DNA of 64,000 nt, from contig NC_085104.1 of NCBI RefSeq assembly GCF_963422355.1, positions 5,352,298-5,416,297 of the forward strand, read 5' to 3'. How positions within the stretch are numbered: position 1 is the first letter of the stretch; each line of letters opens with the position of its first letter. The stretch comes from Corticium candelabrum. Its lineage: Eukaryota; Porifera; Homoscleromorpha; Homosclerophorida; Plakinidae. The position numbers and the translations under genes are program-made. Below are positions 1 to 18,798 of the stretch, piece after piece. Under the pieces are notes generated by a model that saw only the letters and a list, made by a program, of their open reading frames with translations, had not been told where the DNA came from and did not search any database.

Positions 1-159
1 ACCGAGGCCTCATGCCAGTTGCCTCATGCCTAGTTACGCTCCAGTCCAGTAACAAACTAAGTAAAATCTAAACCAAAGTGTGAAATCGAGATGACACACC
101 ATTTGTCCATTTTATTGTATTTCTAGCTTTTTGAGAATGTTTGGCTACATTAATACCCT

Positions 160-162
<3 letters not shown>

Positions 163-223
<61 letters not shown>
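163..223. repeat. (AT)n microsatellite
   Basis: Pure TA dinucleotide array of about 60 bp. The tyrosine/isoleucine reading frames across it are artefacts. Confidence 0.97.
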
Positions 224-226
<3 letters not shown>

Positions 227-255
227 GCTAAGAATAGTCTCTAAAGTCTCTGATT

Positions 256-815
256 TTAAAGGAGCATTCCGAAGATATGCACTAGCTGCTGGCTCCGCCT
301 TTGCTTCCGCTAATGGGAAATATATACTAACCAAATTGGGTATCTGGGTGATATTTCAGAGCAAACCCAATAGATGTGTACGTTCAGAACGTTTAAAAAC
401 ATAAAAACTGACAAGCCGTTTCAAGAATTTCGTCCGCCAAGTGAAGCATTTTTCTGCGCCATCAGATCACGTAAGCCTTACTGACGTAATCACGTTCCCA
501 GAAATGGTCTCTCTGTTGTTTCCGTCACTCTAAGAATGGTGGTAACCATCGTGCTACTTTCAGACTGTCTACAGACTGACCTTTTCGTGTGATTTATTTC
601 CGTCCGGCAACATTCGAGAGAATAGGCATTTTGTGAGATTCTTTGGCGTTAGAGGCAGTGGACACTGTCGGCAATCGTGTTCTAACAGTTTACGAAGCAC
701 TCATCCCTACGCAGAAAGACTTTCTGCAAACTCCCTCGATCACCGGACCTCACTATTTTGACTACGCACTACACTGCGCACTAAAGCTGCGCAGTTCTCC
801 GAAATGCTCCTTTAA
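256..815. mobile_element. TTAA-flanked inverted-repeat element (MITE-like), element A
   Basis: Both ends carry TTAA (256-259 and 812-815) followed inward by a 16-bp inverted repeat with two mismatches: AGGAGCATTCCGAAGA on the left and, reverse-complemented, AGGAGCATTTCGGAGA on the right. The 560-bp body has no transposase. TTAA target duplications are known for the piggyBac and Kolobok superfamilies; a purine-rich AGGAG start fits Kolobok better than the usual CCC start of piggyBac. Superfamily assignment is inference. Confidence 0.6.
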
Positions 816-1696
816 GCAGCTTCTACGGAAGTTCTGTTGATATTTAGATCCATGTGTTCTAAAATATTAGACAGTCTTTCACTTACTATATAGTACGTAT
901 GTTAGCGTAAATATTCATGTATGTGTAGTGCTTGGTACAGTACCCGGAAGATTGACTGCTGAGTTGAGGAGTAAAAGAAATACAAAATACAAATACAAAT
1001 ACAAATATGTCAACAGAGACCTGTTGCTAGTAAGCCCCTACAATGACTACCAAAAACACTCTGAGAAACCCCATGCCACCAGCCTGCACTTGTATATCGA
1101 GGTGTAGAGTTTTGAGAAGCTTCCAACGACTGGACCACAACAAGCATACACTGCACACAGTCGGACCAAAAATGCCTTTAGCCACAATTTAATCAACTAT
1201 GTCATATGAGGAAGTGACCTTTAGGGTCCATTTTTCCTGCATATCACACCTTGCACTAAATCCTTACCATATCCTAATTAACTACACACAAACCTTAGCA
1301 AGTGCCCAGCAGTACAGGAAACGTTTGCATAATCCTACAGGTAATCATGAGGTTCAACAATACCATCCACTATTTGTCATAAAGCAAGCAAAGGTCAACT
1401 GTGCTTATTTCATTCCACTCCTACATAACACCACACAACTGCATATTATAGGCAACCAGTATTCTTGGAAAAACTATTCATTAGCCTTGTGGGCAATATT
1501 GCAGTAAACTCCATTGACATGAAAGCTACGAAGCAATACTCATTGGGAATAGCTTCTATAACCAGGAGTCCAGTTGAGTTGAAATTGATTGAAACATTTG
1601 CTATCGTCTAGGCCATGGTCTTCACAAATACCACAAAAGTGTTTACCAACTGCTGATTGGCCAATTGTCATCATCTTAGCAACCAAGTCCTTGACG

Positions 1697-2274
1697 TTAA
1701 AGGAGAACTCTCACCAAAATCAACTATCTCTCATACAAAAGCTGTCACTTCATGACACAACCCTTTGTAACCATTTACTGCAGAAATTTACCGTAACGAA
1801 GAAATAAAGTATTGAAATTACCTGCGTAGGCGTGTTTAGTACCCGTATGTGGTATATGCGTACCTCTGATTGTTGGTTAGCAAGGAAGACCGATATCTGT
1901 GCACATTTCAAGGTAATGATTGTGAGACATATGGTGTCAAGTTGTGAATTATTGACTAAAGCAAAGTGGGACCCCAAAGTTATCACGCAAGTATCGACTG
2001 TGGCAATACAACCTCAGAAGGAGGCTCTTCTTAGATTAGCTCATAGATCATGTCTCGCTGAATTTTGGGTGCGTTAGGAGCACTTGGTACGGTTAAACCT
2101 AAAGTAGTTACTTCAAGAGAGTAAGACTTTGTGTACATACGGGGAATTGTTTGAACAACTCGTTGCCGATTCTCTGCTTCTGTGGCTGTCTGGACCGTAG
2201 GTTTCCTGCAGGAAGATACGGCCTTGTATCCTTCTTTCAACAAGTTTTAGTATTTGGTGAGAGTTCTCCTTTAA
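1697..2274. mobile_element. TTAA-flanked inverted-repeat element (MITE-like), element B
   Basis: TTAA at 1697-1700 and 2271-2274 brackets a perfect 18-bp inverted repeat, AGGAGAACTCTCACCAAA on the left. The internal 540 bp lacks a recognisable transposase; reading frames inside it look spurious. It shares the terminal TTAA-AGGAG with element A at 256-815 but the rest of the repeat differs, so the two are probably related non-autonomous families rather than copies of one. Confidence 0.72.
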
Positions 2275-2771
2275 CACCCCATTACGTTTCCCCTTTGTGC
2301 ATACTGTACTACCACAGCTTGAATGGATGCTCATAGATTTCCGGGTAGCATTTCTTGAAATACAACGTTCTGTTGAGACAACGTTTCTGGCTAAATCTTT
2401 CTCATGCCAAACAGCGCTTAGTGATTGGCTGCCCGGTCACAGTCTTTCATTGCTGCTGGCAACACAAAAAAACTAATGCGTTGCAATTGGTTACTTGCTT
2501 GCATACCATACATTCGGAACTTCCTGAAGCGTAGCACCCAAATATGGTCATTTGGGCTACAGAGCACATAAACCCTGTTAGTATACAGCTCCTTACAAGT
2601 CACGTGACTATTTCGAAGCCCGTTCCTATTACTCGTAGCTTTCAATTAGGTTTTCCAGCTTCAAATCGTACGTAGATGAGACATGCATTGAAAGCAAGGT
2701 TCTGTAGTGTCAAATTAAGAGCTAATTCAACTGCCTTTGGACTAAAGGTCCTTTGTAACTGTGCCATTTAC

Positions 2772-3184
2772 CTTGTAGTAGAGTCCTGGCTGTCCGTTCT
2801 GTTCAGTGAATTCTGTATTTTCATCGTCGTCAAGCAATTCGTCATCACTGTCAGATGAATCTCCACCTTCTACCAACCTCCTTGACTGACGAACAGACGT
2901 CTCGGGACGTACGGTTGAAAGATCGCCGCGAGTTATAGCAGCAGCCGTTCGCAAACGAAGCTAAAAGAAGAAAAACACAATTGTTGCAAAACACTCAACA
3001 TGTACCTCACACTCTGTCTTCCAAAAATGTTTACCATTTTGCATAATGTAATGTAGACACAGTTGCTAGTGTAAAGATTACTGTTACTTGTATGTCTTAC
3101 CTATCAGCTTGTAATTCTACGCTTAACTTAATTGCTAGCCACTCAAAAAGAAGTTGAGTAATACATACAGCACAGTGTTGATAG

Positions 3185-3224
<40 letters not shown>

Positions 3225-4122
3225 CAGCGCGTGCTTTACATAAACTCAGTTACTGACTGTGCAACACACTTTTCCTTTGTTCATTCAAAGGAATGTGTTA
3301 AAACTATGGTGGCATATCATTTTAACTATAGAAGTCCACACTGTGCTAGCCCTGACTATACGATCTGTACAGAAATATAAATATAATAAGTTAATTACAT
3401 GATGATAGAGTCCACAGTTCGTTTCAAAAAAATTGAGCATGAACTGATTCTTACAAATAAAAAACAAGGAATAAAAGTTGTAAGAAACTACTACGCATGT
3501 AATCATTTTAGTAAAGTTTGACTGTTTCTCAGACATTGTGGTAGCGACTAGGGAGGCAACCTCATTTGCCCTGTTATTCGTTGTTGGTACCTTCTGTAAG
3601 GCAAACATGCTCTGCACATGCATGTTTTCAGTATCTTACAACTATTAGCAAATATCTCTAGTCCAATCACCATTCTAACCTGAACATCTTTCCTAAGAGG
3701 CACATCTCATAACGCAGCTGAGCAAAATTTCCTTAACTAATTAATTTACTAATGAAATCCCAGTACAACTTAGTGTCTCAAACTTTGCTAAGTGTTACAC
3801 TTACGATGAGAGAATATTGCTCTTATCACCAACTAGAAGCCATTTTTAATGGGATCACACAACCTGTGTGCCAATCGTAAAGTGTCTTTTAAGTTAGATC
3901 CTGGAGTGTCAGGTAGGATTCGTTAATTTATTATTCAATTTGTCAACCCTGACTGCTAATTTTCAAACTCGGTTGAGGTCTTGGGAAGATCTTCATATTC
4001 TGAAAATTTCATATTGATATACTAAACCATTCACAAGATATCATGTTTACAGACAGAGACAGACAGACAGACAGATAGACAAAAATACAGACAGACAGAC
4101 AGAGAGACAGACAAACAGAGGC

Positions 4123-4157
<35 letters not shown>

Positions 4158-4839
4158 TAGACAGACAAACAAACAGAGACAGAAAGACAGACAAACAAGA
4201 ATATGTGAGTTATACTTATGTGACTGCAAAGCTACTTCAAACAGGGCTAACCCAGATAAAAAACAAGAACTAAATAAATACACGAATGGTTCGTTAATTA
4301 CTGACTCTACAATCACAATTAGTTCAAACACATGACAGCAGCATGTACGCATCCTTGAATAGATAAATCTCTATAGCATAACAAGACAGTAGCACTCAAG
4401 ACAAGTACTTACCTGTCCAGCCTCTTCCTGGCTAGATCCACCAGAAACCAAGGAGTTCCTACTTCCGCCAAGCGCTTCACGTACCTCATCTTGCTGGTCT
4501 ACAACTGGGTCGTTGCCATCAACAGCTGACTCAGTGTCTTGTAAACGATCGGGAAACCCCAGCAAGCCTGATGTAAACTGAAGTTCGACCTCGTACTCTT
4601 TTTGACCAGCAAGGTAACGTGGTAGTTTAAGAACATCAAAGTAGAGGTTGCACAGCCAGTTCTCCAAGTCACGAGCCATTAGTTCTTCCAATTTCTCATG
4701 TTTATCGATAGAAGGATCAATGTCACCTCGCAGCATACAACATTTGTATCTAATAAAATTATACTGTTATTGTTTCTAACACACACACATGCACGGCACA
4801 CATACATGCACGCACGCACGCATGCACATGCACGCGCGT

Positions 4840-4912
<73 letters not shown>

Positions 4913-5861
4913 CACGCATGCATGCACGCACACATGCACACCAACACAATAAAACAAGACACAACAACCACACACTCCTAAGTGTGTATCTTCTGTTTAT
5001 CAATATTATGCATCGGCTCTAACAATCATGTACATACGTCATATACAACAAGAGCACAAACAACACCAAAACAGTATTCGCATTCAGCTACATATCATAC
5101 CTTTCCCTAATGGCAAAAAACAATTCTGCCTATACCCCATAACTGCCTTGTTTGTCTGCTTGACTGCTCTTTCTATCACCCTGTTTGTCTCAATGTTTGT
5201 CCAACTGCATACACATGCCACGTACTACAGTGTATGCACAGCGTAACTTACTTTCCCTCAACGATATTGAATTCGGCATCTGATATCGGAAACGTTCCCC
5301 AAGCAACCACTCTGTCAGTGGGTGTCACCGCTCCTCGTAGCAGAAACAACTCAAACATCAGCACCATTGCCGGACGGATGTCAGGCTTGGCTGGACAGAC
5401 AGTGAACACGCTCTGATCGAGCTTTAACTCGATGTTGTGATAATGGCCATCGTGCTGCACAGGAAGAGTGGCACCACCCCACTGCTGTCCCTTCAATTCT
5501 GACCAGCGCAGAACATGACCTCCCAGTCGGTCATACAAAGACACCATCATTATGTATCTGCCAGCTAGTTAAAGATCGCAGGATTACAAATGTGTGTTGA
5601 TACCGTATTGTTGTGTTGTTGTTTCTGCCTACCTGGCAGCTTGTCTTTCACAGCTCGGAGACACTTCAGTTTGACTTGAATCGGTTGTGGTGTTTTTGAC
5701 CAGTCGACCTTCCAACGGCGACCTTTACTCCCACCATACTGACCATCCGCAACCTCAAGGTCGCCATACATAGTCTATTGTCAAAATAGCAACAATCAAA
5801 GATGGCAAGACTTTACTTGTACGATTGTGTCGACACACACACACACACACACCCACCCACC

Positions 5862-5919
<58 letters not shown>

Positions 5920-6353
5920 TGCACAAACACACACACACAAATACACATACAAATACACACACAAATGCACACGCACAAATACACAAACACACACAAACAC
6001 ATGAACAAACACACACACAAACACATGAACAAACTCACACACCGTATGGAAACAAAGACAGATCAGTGAAACGAATAGACAGGCACCAAACAATCTCATC
6101 AATAATAAGCAGACATAACTAAGGCCAGTATTAAAGTAAAGTGAGCATCTTAGCAAGCAAGCATAAAATGCCTTCAATGCAATAGATGACGAACAACAGA
6201 ATGGTACCTTGACTTCAGCTTTTCGTCTCTTCAAAGTTGCTAACATCTGTTGTTCAGCACGACGATATGACTTCTGAAGCATATCATGTTGCAAGCGATC
6301 TCTTTGTAAATTCATAGTCTACAATGTTACATCACAATTAGTGTCTCACTCAT

Positions 6354-6404
<51 letters not shown>

Positions 6405-9400
6405 TCAGAATCGTATGAACCCAACCCTCCTACACACGTACAGCCTTCTAACCAAGTCGATAAATGTAGGAGTGCATTGCTATCGTGTATGTCTACTCAC
6501 TTCTCTTTTTTGTATTGCTTTTTTCTTATCTTTTGCTATGTTCGCCACCTCCAGTTTAGCTTGTTCTTCTTTCTGCAGCAGTTCCTGCAATCTCTCCTTC
6601 TGTAAGCTCGCTTCTTGTTTCTGATATGCAATGTGTTCATCTCGAAGTCTCCGTTCCTCTTCTTGGATGTCTTCCAAAGAGATGTTACCAATCAGCAACA
6701 CATCATCCTTCACGACATCATCAAACTCATCCAGATACTCTCCAAGCCCACGTGGCTCACTGATCTGTGTCTTTAGATCAGCAAGCTTTTCTCGATTAGA
6801 TCGATGTTCAGGCCGAGAGAAGAGAGGTGGAGGAGGCATGTCACTATCCAGGTCAGACTGACCGTCTTCCAGCTCATCCAGAAGGCCTTGGATTGCATGA
6901 GTTTCAGATTTCAAAGCAAGGTCATCTGTCAGCACAAATGTTCATAACAATTGTGAAGTAAAGCATACCACTACGTCTCCTAATTGACCTACTACATATA
7001 ACCACAATTCCTATTTGTATAATTTATATAGAATAATGTATCCTTCTCATTGCCTATATAACAGTATGCATGACAGTATTGCACCTAACATATACTTGTA
7101 TCTTTACTACTATTACACTTCATATGCAGCTAATGTAAGAGGATTGAATCCCAAAGTGTTTTAATCTAAGTTTGTCACAACCGCAAGGAATCACAAGCAA
7201 CAACAGACAAGCTAGGGGGTCAGCAATTGACTGATTGACAGGGCATGATGAACGCGTGATCCACAGTGTGTCATCAAAGTGTGTGATTAAGAATGATCGT
7301 GCCATGAGGAAAGTATATAAAGGTTGTAATAGCTAGCAGAAGTCATTCGTAGTGTGTTGCATAGCAGTGCAGTGTGTCTAGTAATAGGCTGGGCGTGAAT
7401 CAGTTATCAAGCTAGAGTTGTGTTGGTTGAGTCAATAAACGACTACTTCAAAGACAACGACTCTGGCGTATCATTTCAAGTCTTGCAGGTGCATACCAAT
7501 GGGCCGGGGTTCAAGGGGTACGAACAAATTGACCCACTTCAGTTGGAGGTCTGCTCTTACCTCTGTGTGCGACCTATCTGCATACAATATTTACACCAGA
7601 TGTAGGAGCTGTACTGCTGAAGTGCTGGCCTGGGTCCCACGTTCCAGACGTAGCTAGATCGATGTAAGCAGACTTAGACTCCAAGACTCGCTGGCACGTA
7701 ATGTGCAGTGTAATATCAGTATTACATTTATACTAATACTATGCATATTTACCAATCTTGATCTTCCAATAGACCAGGTAATTAGTAAATAGAATCATTA
7801 GAATAGAGCCAGTTGAAGTTGAACTGACAGGGAGGTCCACTAGAGCACTAAACAAACAAACCTATTAAATGCGCCAGGTCTATTACCCTATCTTGTACCA
7901 CTAAGTGTATACTCCTGTGTTTCTAACACCATGCCTGTCAGAGCTCCTTCTTCAAGCAAGTAAATTTAAACGTTCCAAGATCATCAGTTGAGCTAAACAT
8001 CTATTTTACCAATCAGAAGTGTCCTCGCGCTGAAACACTTTGATTTTTGCATCTGCTGTGTATAAAAGCTCTACAACAAATAAAACGTATATCCCTTAAT
8101 TAACACAACACCGAGTCTATGCAACTACACTCAGAAATTACTGAGATGTATTAGTGTAAACATGGTAGTTTCAAACACACCCTGCAATTCAAGATATGCA
8201 TATACATTACATGTGTAAACAGCATATTATATACCACTTGACATCCAAGGTGGTAAGTACAATATTGCACTTACTACTGTAGTATACAGACTGGCATAGC
8301 CTGGAATGTTTAATAAACATCTCTTTGGTAAACACATAAACATGTCCATAAACATGTAGTATAAAGGACTGTCCACACTTTTAGACCAGAATGGATCGTG
8401 ATTGTGCTGATCGCAATCCAATCACATGTTAGTGAGTGTCCACACTGCACTTTGAAACTGATACCTCCGCCTCTTTTTCACATGTGGGTTCTTTGCTTGT
8501 GGAAACGTTGATACACCGACTAAGGTGAGCGAGAACAAAGATGAGTTTGTAGGGCTAGACGTTGTAACTATACTCGTAGCATATGTTAATTAAGGTAACA
8601 CCCACCTATTTTCTAATTGGATTCAACCAATCATAATCCGAGCATGATTAAAATCACCTCCTGATGTGGATTAGATTTATCACGATCGGATCACGATCCA
8701 GAGTAGACAGGGCTTAAGGCAACAGTACATTTACTTTACATGACCATTATGAATTACCAACCATATTAGTAGGTAATCTAAATCAGTAACCAATGCAAAT
8801 ACCATAACATGTTGCCACACTTTAATCTTTATATTAATTCAATGCGTTCAGACCATACCTTCTTGCTCAGGTTGCTCTACATCGATGACTTCAAAAGCTG
8901 AGAAGTCTGGTCTGAAATTAATAGGTGGAATATCCGATTTCATGTCTCTGTGTTCCACCATCTGCTCAGAATCAGCAACAGCTCTTTCTCTTTTATCTTC
9001 TTCACCAGTTTCATCACTAATACCATCCTTTGTATTCTCTGGTAGTGTCTTCTCATTTGCATCAACATCTGGTGTAACAACAGCCACAGACCTCTCCTTC
9101 TCCTCCACTGTCGTCTCTACATCAACATCTGGTGTAACAACAGTCACAGACCTCTCCTTCTCCTCCACTGTCGTCTCTACATCAACATCTGGTGTAACAA
9201 CAGTCACAGGCCTCTCCTTCTCCTCCACTGTCGTCTCTACATCAGTCATAGACCTCCCTTCCTCCTCCACTTCCGTCTCCATATCAACATCAGGTGTAAC
9301 AACAGTCACAGACGTCTGCTTCTCTTCCACTGCCGTATCCTCCAGGTGAATTGACGATGTAGAGCGTTGAACAAGCTGCTCTTTGGGTCCCAAATGCGTG

Positions 9401-9843
9401 CCAGACTGAGACGTAGGCGTTCCCGTACCTTCATGGTCTTCCTGAAACGAAACGTGTTTGCTGGCCACAGTCGGTGGTCTAGACACCGTCTCCAGCTCTC
9501 CCTCTTCCATCTCAGTTGACAGCGACCTATCTTCTGCACTCTTGGACGGCATCGCTTTCGCGTCCTCGTCAACAAATTTCTGGTCATCTTCTGTCACCGA
9601 CTTCCGGTCCTCAGTAGGTTCAGCCTGTTCTACAGCAAGAGGTTCTTCAGTCATTTCAGATTGACCGCTTTGCTCTGCAGCGGCAGGCAGCAAAAGCTCT
9701 GTAGCTCCGCCGGTAGGTGGAGGTCGGTCAGTTGGTTCTGCAAAATCAAGCGATAATTACTATTGTACACGGAAAGACATCATAAAAACACAATGTAGCT
9801 ATAGAACATACAATTACACGATACCTTCATCTGTATCAGCCAT
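2772..9843 (-). CDS. Unnamed multi-exon gene: acidic N-terminus, coiled coil, globular C-terminal region
   Basis: Eight coding exons join in frame: 9843-9825, 9737-8859, 6925-6501, 6318-6208, 5774-5633, 5564-5252, 4749-4413 and 2960-2772 (2415 nt, 805 codons). Every boundary is GT-AG and every phase agrees, which is strong evidence for a real gene. Residues 7-299 are acidic and disordered with a 20-residue tandem repeat (about 173-232). Residues 385-478 form a charged coiled coil ([19 protein letters not shown]). About 479-660 is globular, with [32 protein letters not shown] and [10 protein letters not shown], possibly a C2-like beta domain. An acidic stretch ([14 protein letters not shown]) then precedes GQPGLYYK. 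I do not recognise the family with certainty. The last donor at 2771 may lead to an exon outside the window; reading through it instead gives a stop at 2742. Confidence 0.85.
3187..3222. repeat. (AT)n microsatellite
   Basis: Short pure AT array in the intron between the last two identified exons of the unnamed minus-strand gene. Confidence 0.95.
4053..4195. repeat. (ACAG)n imperfect microsatellite
   Basis: Imperfect tetranucleotide ACAG/GACA array, read as CLSV-type repeats on the minus strand. It is intronic and non-coding. Confidence 0.95.
4847..4908. repeat. (AC)n microsatellite
   Basis: Pure CA array, intronic in the unnamed minus-strand gene. Confidence 0.97.
5833..5918. repeat. (AC)n microsatellite with (ACCC) interruption
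   Basis: CA array interrupted by five CCCA units near 5850-5870, followed by an imperfect ACAAAT-rich tail to about 6030. Intronic. Confidence 0.96.
6353..6404. repeat. (CAGA)n microsatellite
   Basis: Nearly perfect CAGA tetranucleotide array in the short intron between 6318 and 6501. Confidence 0.96.
7133..7486 (+). mobile_element. Possible solo LTR of a retrotransposon
   Basis: The segment starts TGTAAGAGG, has a TATA-like box (GTATATAAAG near 7312-7321) and an AATAAA signal near 7434-7439, and ends at a CA near 7485. This promoter plus poly(A) order over about 350 bp inside an intron is what an LTR looks like. No second LTR or pol sequence was found nearby, so it would be a solo or 5' remnant. 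The boundaries are guesses. Confidence 0.35.
8363..8715. mobile_element. Possible MITE with imperfect inverted ends
   Basis: The left end reads ACTGTCCACACTTTTAGACC then GGATCGTGATTGTGC. The right end, reverse-complemented, reads AAGCCCTGTCTACTCT then GGATCGTGATCCG. The shared CTGTCnACnCT and GGATCGTGAT blocks about 350 bp apart in opposite orientation suggest a small non-autonomous DNA element in the largest intron of the unnamed gene. No target duplication was recognised. Confidence 0.4.
9061..9240 (-). repeat. 60-bp coding tandem repeat, three near-identical copies
   Basis: Three consecutive 60-bp units differ at only a few bases. On the minus strand each encodes a 20-residue block containing TVVTPDVD and [10 protein letters not shown] partial, more diverged fourth unit follows to about 9320. 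A 60-bp unit keeps the frame. Confidence 0.95.
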
Positions 9844-10116
9844 GTCACGGCTTTCCAACCGCCTTCACGAGTTTGTTTACAGTTGAATTTCCGTCACTAA
9901 GGGCCCTTGACCAGGTATAGTAAACTGTCCGGTAACCGCTCCTCGCTTCAAGACTCCAGAAAGGACACTAGCCTTATAATGATATCCTTGAAACGAATAT
10001 AATAGTCACTTCTTTCCTGGCTTGCCTCTGCTAGGGATACCTATAGTTTGACGTTTGGTTGATATCTATCGCATGAGCTATAATTATGATAGAATTACAA
10101 GGCGTCGCTAGTGTGT
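9844..10116. promoter_or_regulatory. Bidirectional promoter interval
   Basis: The start codons of the unnamed minus-strand gene (9843) and the plus-strand homocysteine methyltransferase gene (10117) are only 273 bp apart, so both 5' UTRs and any core promoters must fit here. No clear TATA box is visible. Shared regulation is inferred from layout only. Confidence 0.5.
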
Positions 10117-16404
<6,288 letters not shown>

Positions 16405-16729
16405 GTAAATGGTTGCATTGTATACACTGGATGCTGTGGATCCCGGAGTATATAGTGTAATATCAAACAAACGTTGTAACAGTATTTCTGTATTGACTAC
16501 GGGTGTTAAAATATATTATTATGTTGTCTTGCACTAGAACATATCTACTGCAGTTCCCTCGTGGGGCAACAAGCAAAACAACGTTAACATCAACACAAAA
16601 CACACTTGACCTATCACAACAAAACAGTTACTATAAATATTCTTTTAAAGAAGTATAATGCCAAGGAAAAACATTTATGTCAGTCATAGATCTTATCCAT
16701 GTGCATTTCTTTCTCAGTAACAGCCAGCA

Positions 16730-18390
16730 GACATTTTACTAAACTGTATAACAGAGTCTATGGCTCTCTTCATGAAGAGAATCTGTTGTCTTCGTACTTT
16801 CACTGCGCATTCCTCAAAGCATTCTGGCATTTGTCTCTCTAATTGATTCACTTTGTGCCATTCCCAATCCTCGTCTGATGCTTTTCTGATATGCGGTATT
16901 AATCAATTTAATGACTGACACTTTACTACTGTCCCATATAGCTGACTTTCCTTATGCGAGTACGGGAAATAACTGGACATCAATAGTCTTAGGTCACACT
17001 TTGTCTGATGTGCAGTGTCCACCCAATCTAGATATGATAGAATTAACAGCTCCATAATATTTCTCAATTCTTTTCTTTGTATAGTCAGACCTTGATCCGA
17101 TGAGTGTAACTCAACACCCAAATGACGTATTGACTAATGGCATTTCAACTCTCTATCTCCAAGTTTGAATACAGGTTGATCAACGAAGGTATTTTTCTTC
17201 CTAACAAATACCATTGGAAAGCTTTTCTTGACATTGAGGCTTATAATTGGTGGTCCTGGATGAAAGAAGACCAAATATTCAGCATGCTCTGTAATCCTGA
17301 AACGGTTGGCAATAATAAAGTTATGTCGTCAGCATATAGACCAGACATTCTACAAAAAGACTGAAGACGAGCTCCTTCTCCAGACTTTTCCTATGAAACT
17401 ATGAGATCGTCAAGGTACATATTAAATAGAATTGGTGACAAAACACTAGCTGCCTCGTCTCAACCCATTCCTGCTTCCAAATGGTTCCAAAAAGCTATTC
17501 CTCTATCTTATTCTAAGACTTTGATTTGCATACCACAAATATAGCAGTCTCACAAATAGGTTGGGCAACCTCGATCCAACAATTTCTGAAACAATCTATA
17601 ATGTGCCACTCTGTCGTATGCTTTGGACAGATCCAATGCAGCAGAACACATCGCCTGATTTCCATTATAGAGATAGTAATTCATGCAACCTTTAAGAACA
17701 AAGGAACAGTCCGAACAACTATGACGTCTTTTAATTAAAACTAAATTTGCTGGTCTGTGGATTCCAGAACACACCTATCTAAAATACGTTCCAACATCTT
17801 GGAAACCACTGACGAAATAGCAATACCACAATAGTTACCCTCACTTGTCATGTCCCCACGTTCATCTTTGACAATGCATGGGTACGTGTGATTCAAGAAA
17901 TTGGTTCGGTAAGAATGAGTGTCAAAGAAATGCAGTAAATGCCACACTCAGGTGAATAGATAGATATGATCCTCCATATCTAAGATGCTCTCGTTGTACA
18001 CCATCAGGGCCTTTGCTTTTCTGTAATTTAAGAGGTTTGATGGCTTTCTCCACTTCTCTAGGATGAACTTCGCCATGGATAACGCTCTGTCCTCATCCTG
18101 GATTGTAAAGCCTCTTCAAACATTGATCGTTCACGTTCCACGCTTTCCAAAGATTCGCTGTTAATTAATAATGCCACTAAAATGACGTCTCCAAAGATGC
18201 AGTATCAATTCATCAGTAGTGCACTCTCCCACTCTAAGTGTGGTATTTGAATGAACAGGATACAGACCATAATTCACTTTGCCCCAAAAATCTGACTGGT
18301 TATTGATATTCAAGTTAGCAAGAGTGTTGCTGTATAGCGTATCGATATCTCTATGTGATTGTACAAGGCGTCAGTTATGCCATTTCTCTT
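16730..18390 (-). pseudogene. Degenerate non-LTR retrotransposon (reverse transcriptase remnant)
   Basis: On the minus strand, frame-shifted pieces of one reverse transcriptase appear in order: SDFWGKVN (near 18290), KSKGPDGV..EHLRYGG (near 17980-18030), PCIVKDERGDMTSEGNY.GIAISSV (17800-17890), LDLSKAYDRV (17600-17630) and YADD (17325-17336). These are the fingers, palm and catalytic motifs of LINE-type enzymes. The reading frame is broken several times and no endonuclease domain is seen, so the copy is 5'-truncated and dead. Confidence 0.85.
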
Positions 18391-18613
18391 GTACAGTAGC
18401 AATGATCACTGATAAAGTACACACATGAACTCTGTATTACAGATGTCTACAACCATGCAATTAGGCATCATAAGGATTAATTAATTAATAAAGTTAATTA
18501 ATTAATGAAAAGTTCATTCTTCGCTTACCTCATCGACAATCTGAAACACGTGACTAGAAGAATACTCTGTCTTTCGTGCATGTTCTGAATGTTAGCTCCC
18601 ATGGTAGACCTTA

Positions 18614-18615
<2 letters not shown>

Positions 18616-18672
<57 letters not shown>
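18616..18672. repeat. (AT)n microsatellite
   Basis: Pure AT array about 260 bp upstream of the NSMCE2 start codon. Confidence 0.97.
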
Positions 18673-18682
<10 letters not shown>

Positions 18683-18693
18683 ACATGTATATA

Positions 18694-18798
18694 TGGAGCA
18701 TAGGTTTGGAGACTGGTTAGATGACGTCACAGCCTCGATGAATGCAATGTCACAGCCAGAAGACGGTACAGTGCCTACACTGCCGCAGCTAGACGTTG
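18694..18798 (+). CDS. Possible short first exon (unassigned)
   Basis: From ATG at 18694 an open frame encodes about 35 residues with exon-like composition (EHRFGDWLDDVTASMNAM, then PEDGTVPTLPQLDV) and runs into a possible donor (TTG/GTAATGG near 18799). It could be an alternative upstream exon or an isolated coding exon. No matching downstream exon was identified, and the minus-strand frame is also open. Confidence 0.25.

Noticed and set aside
2418..2645. Terminal exon of the unnamed minus-strand gene
   Set aside because: The possible acceptors are out of phase or lead quickly to stops; one 10-codon option near 2500 is too weak to claim.
4698..5022. Open frames of TH, CV or HT repeats on both strands
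   Set aside because: They are translations of the (AC)n array; the same pattern recurs at every AC/TG microsatellite.
8885..9349. Plus-strand Ser/Thr-rich frame of 154 residues
   Set aside because: It is the antisense shadow of the acidic repeat exon, whose minus-strand frame joins seven other exons in phase.
18481..18510. Functional palindromic site
   Set aside because: TTAATTAATTAA runs recur throughout this AT-rich sequence, so a single palindrome is expected by chance.
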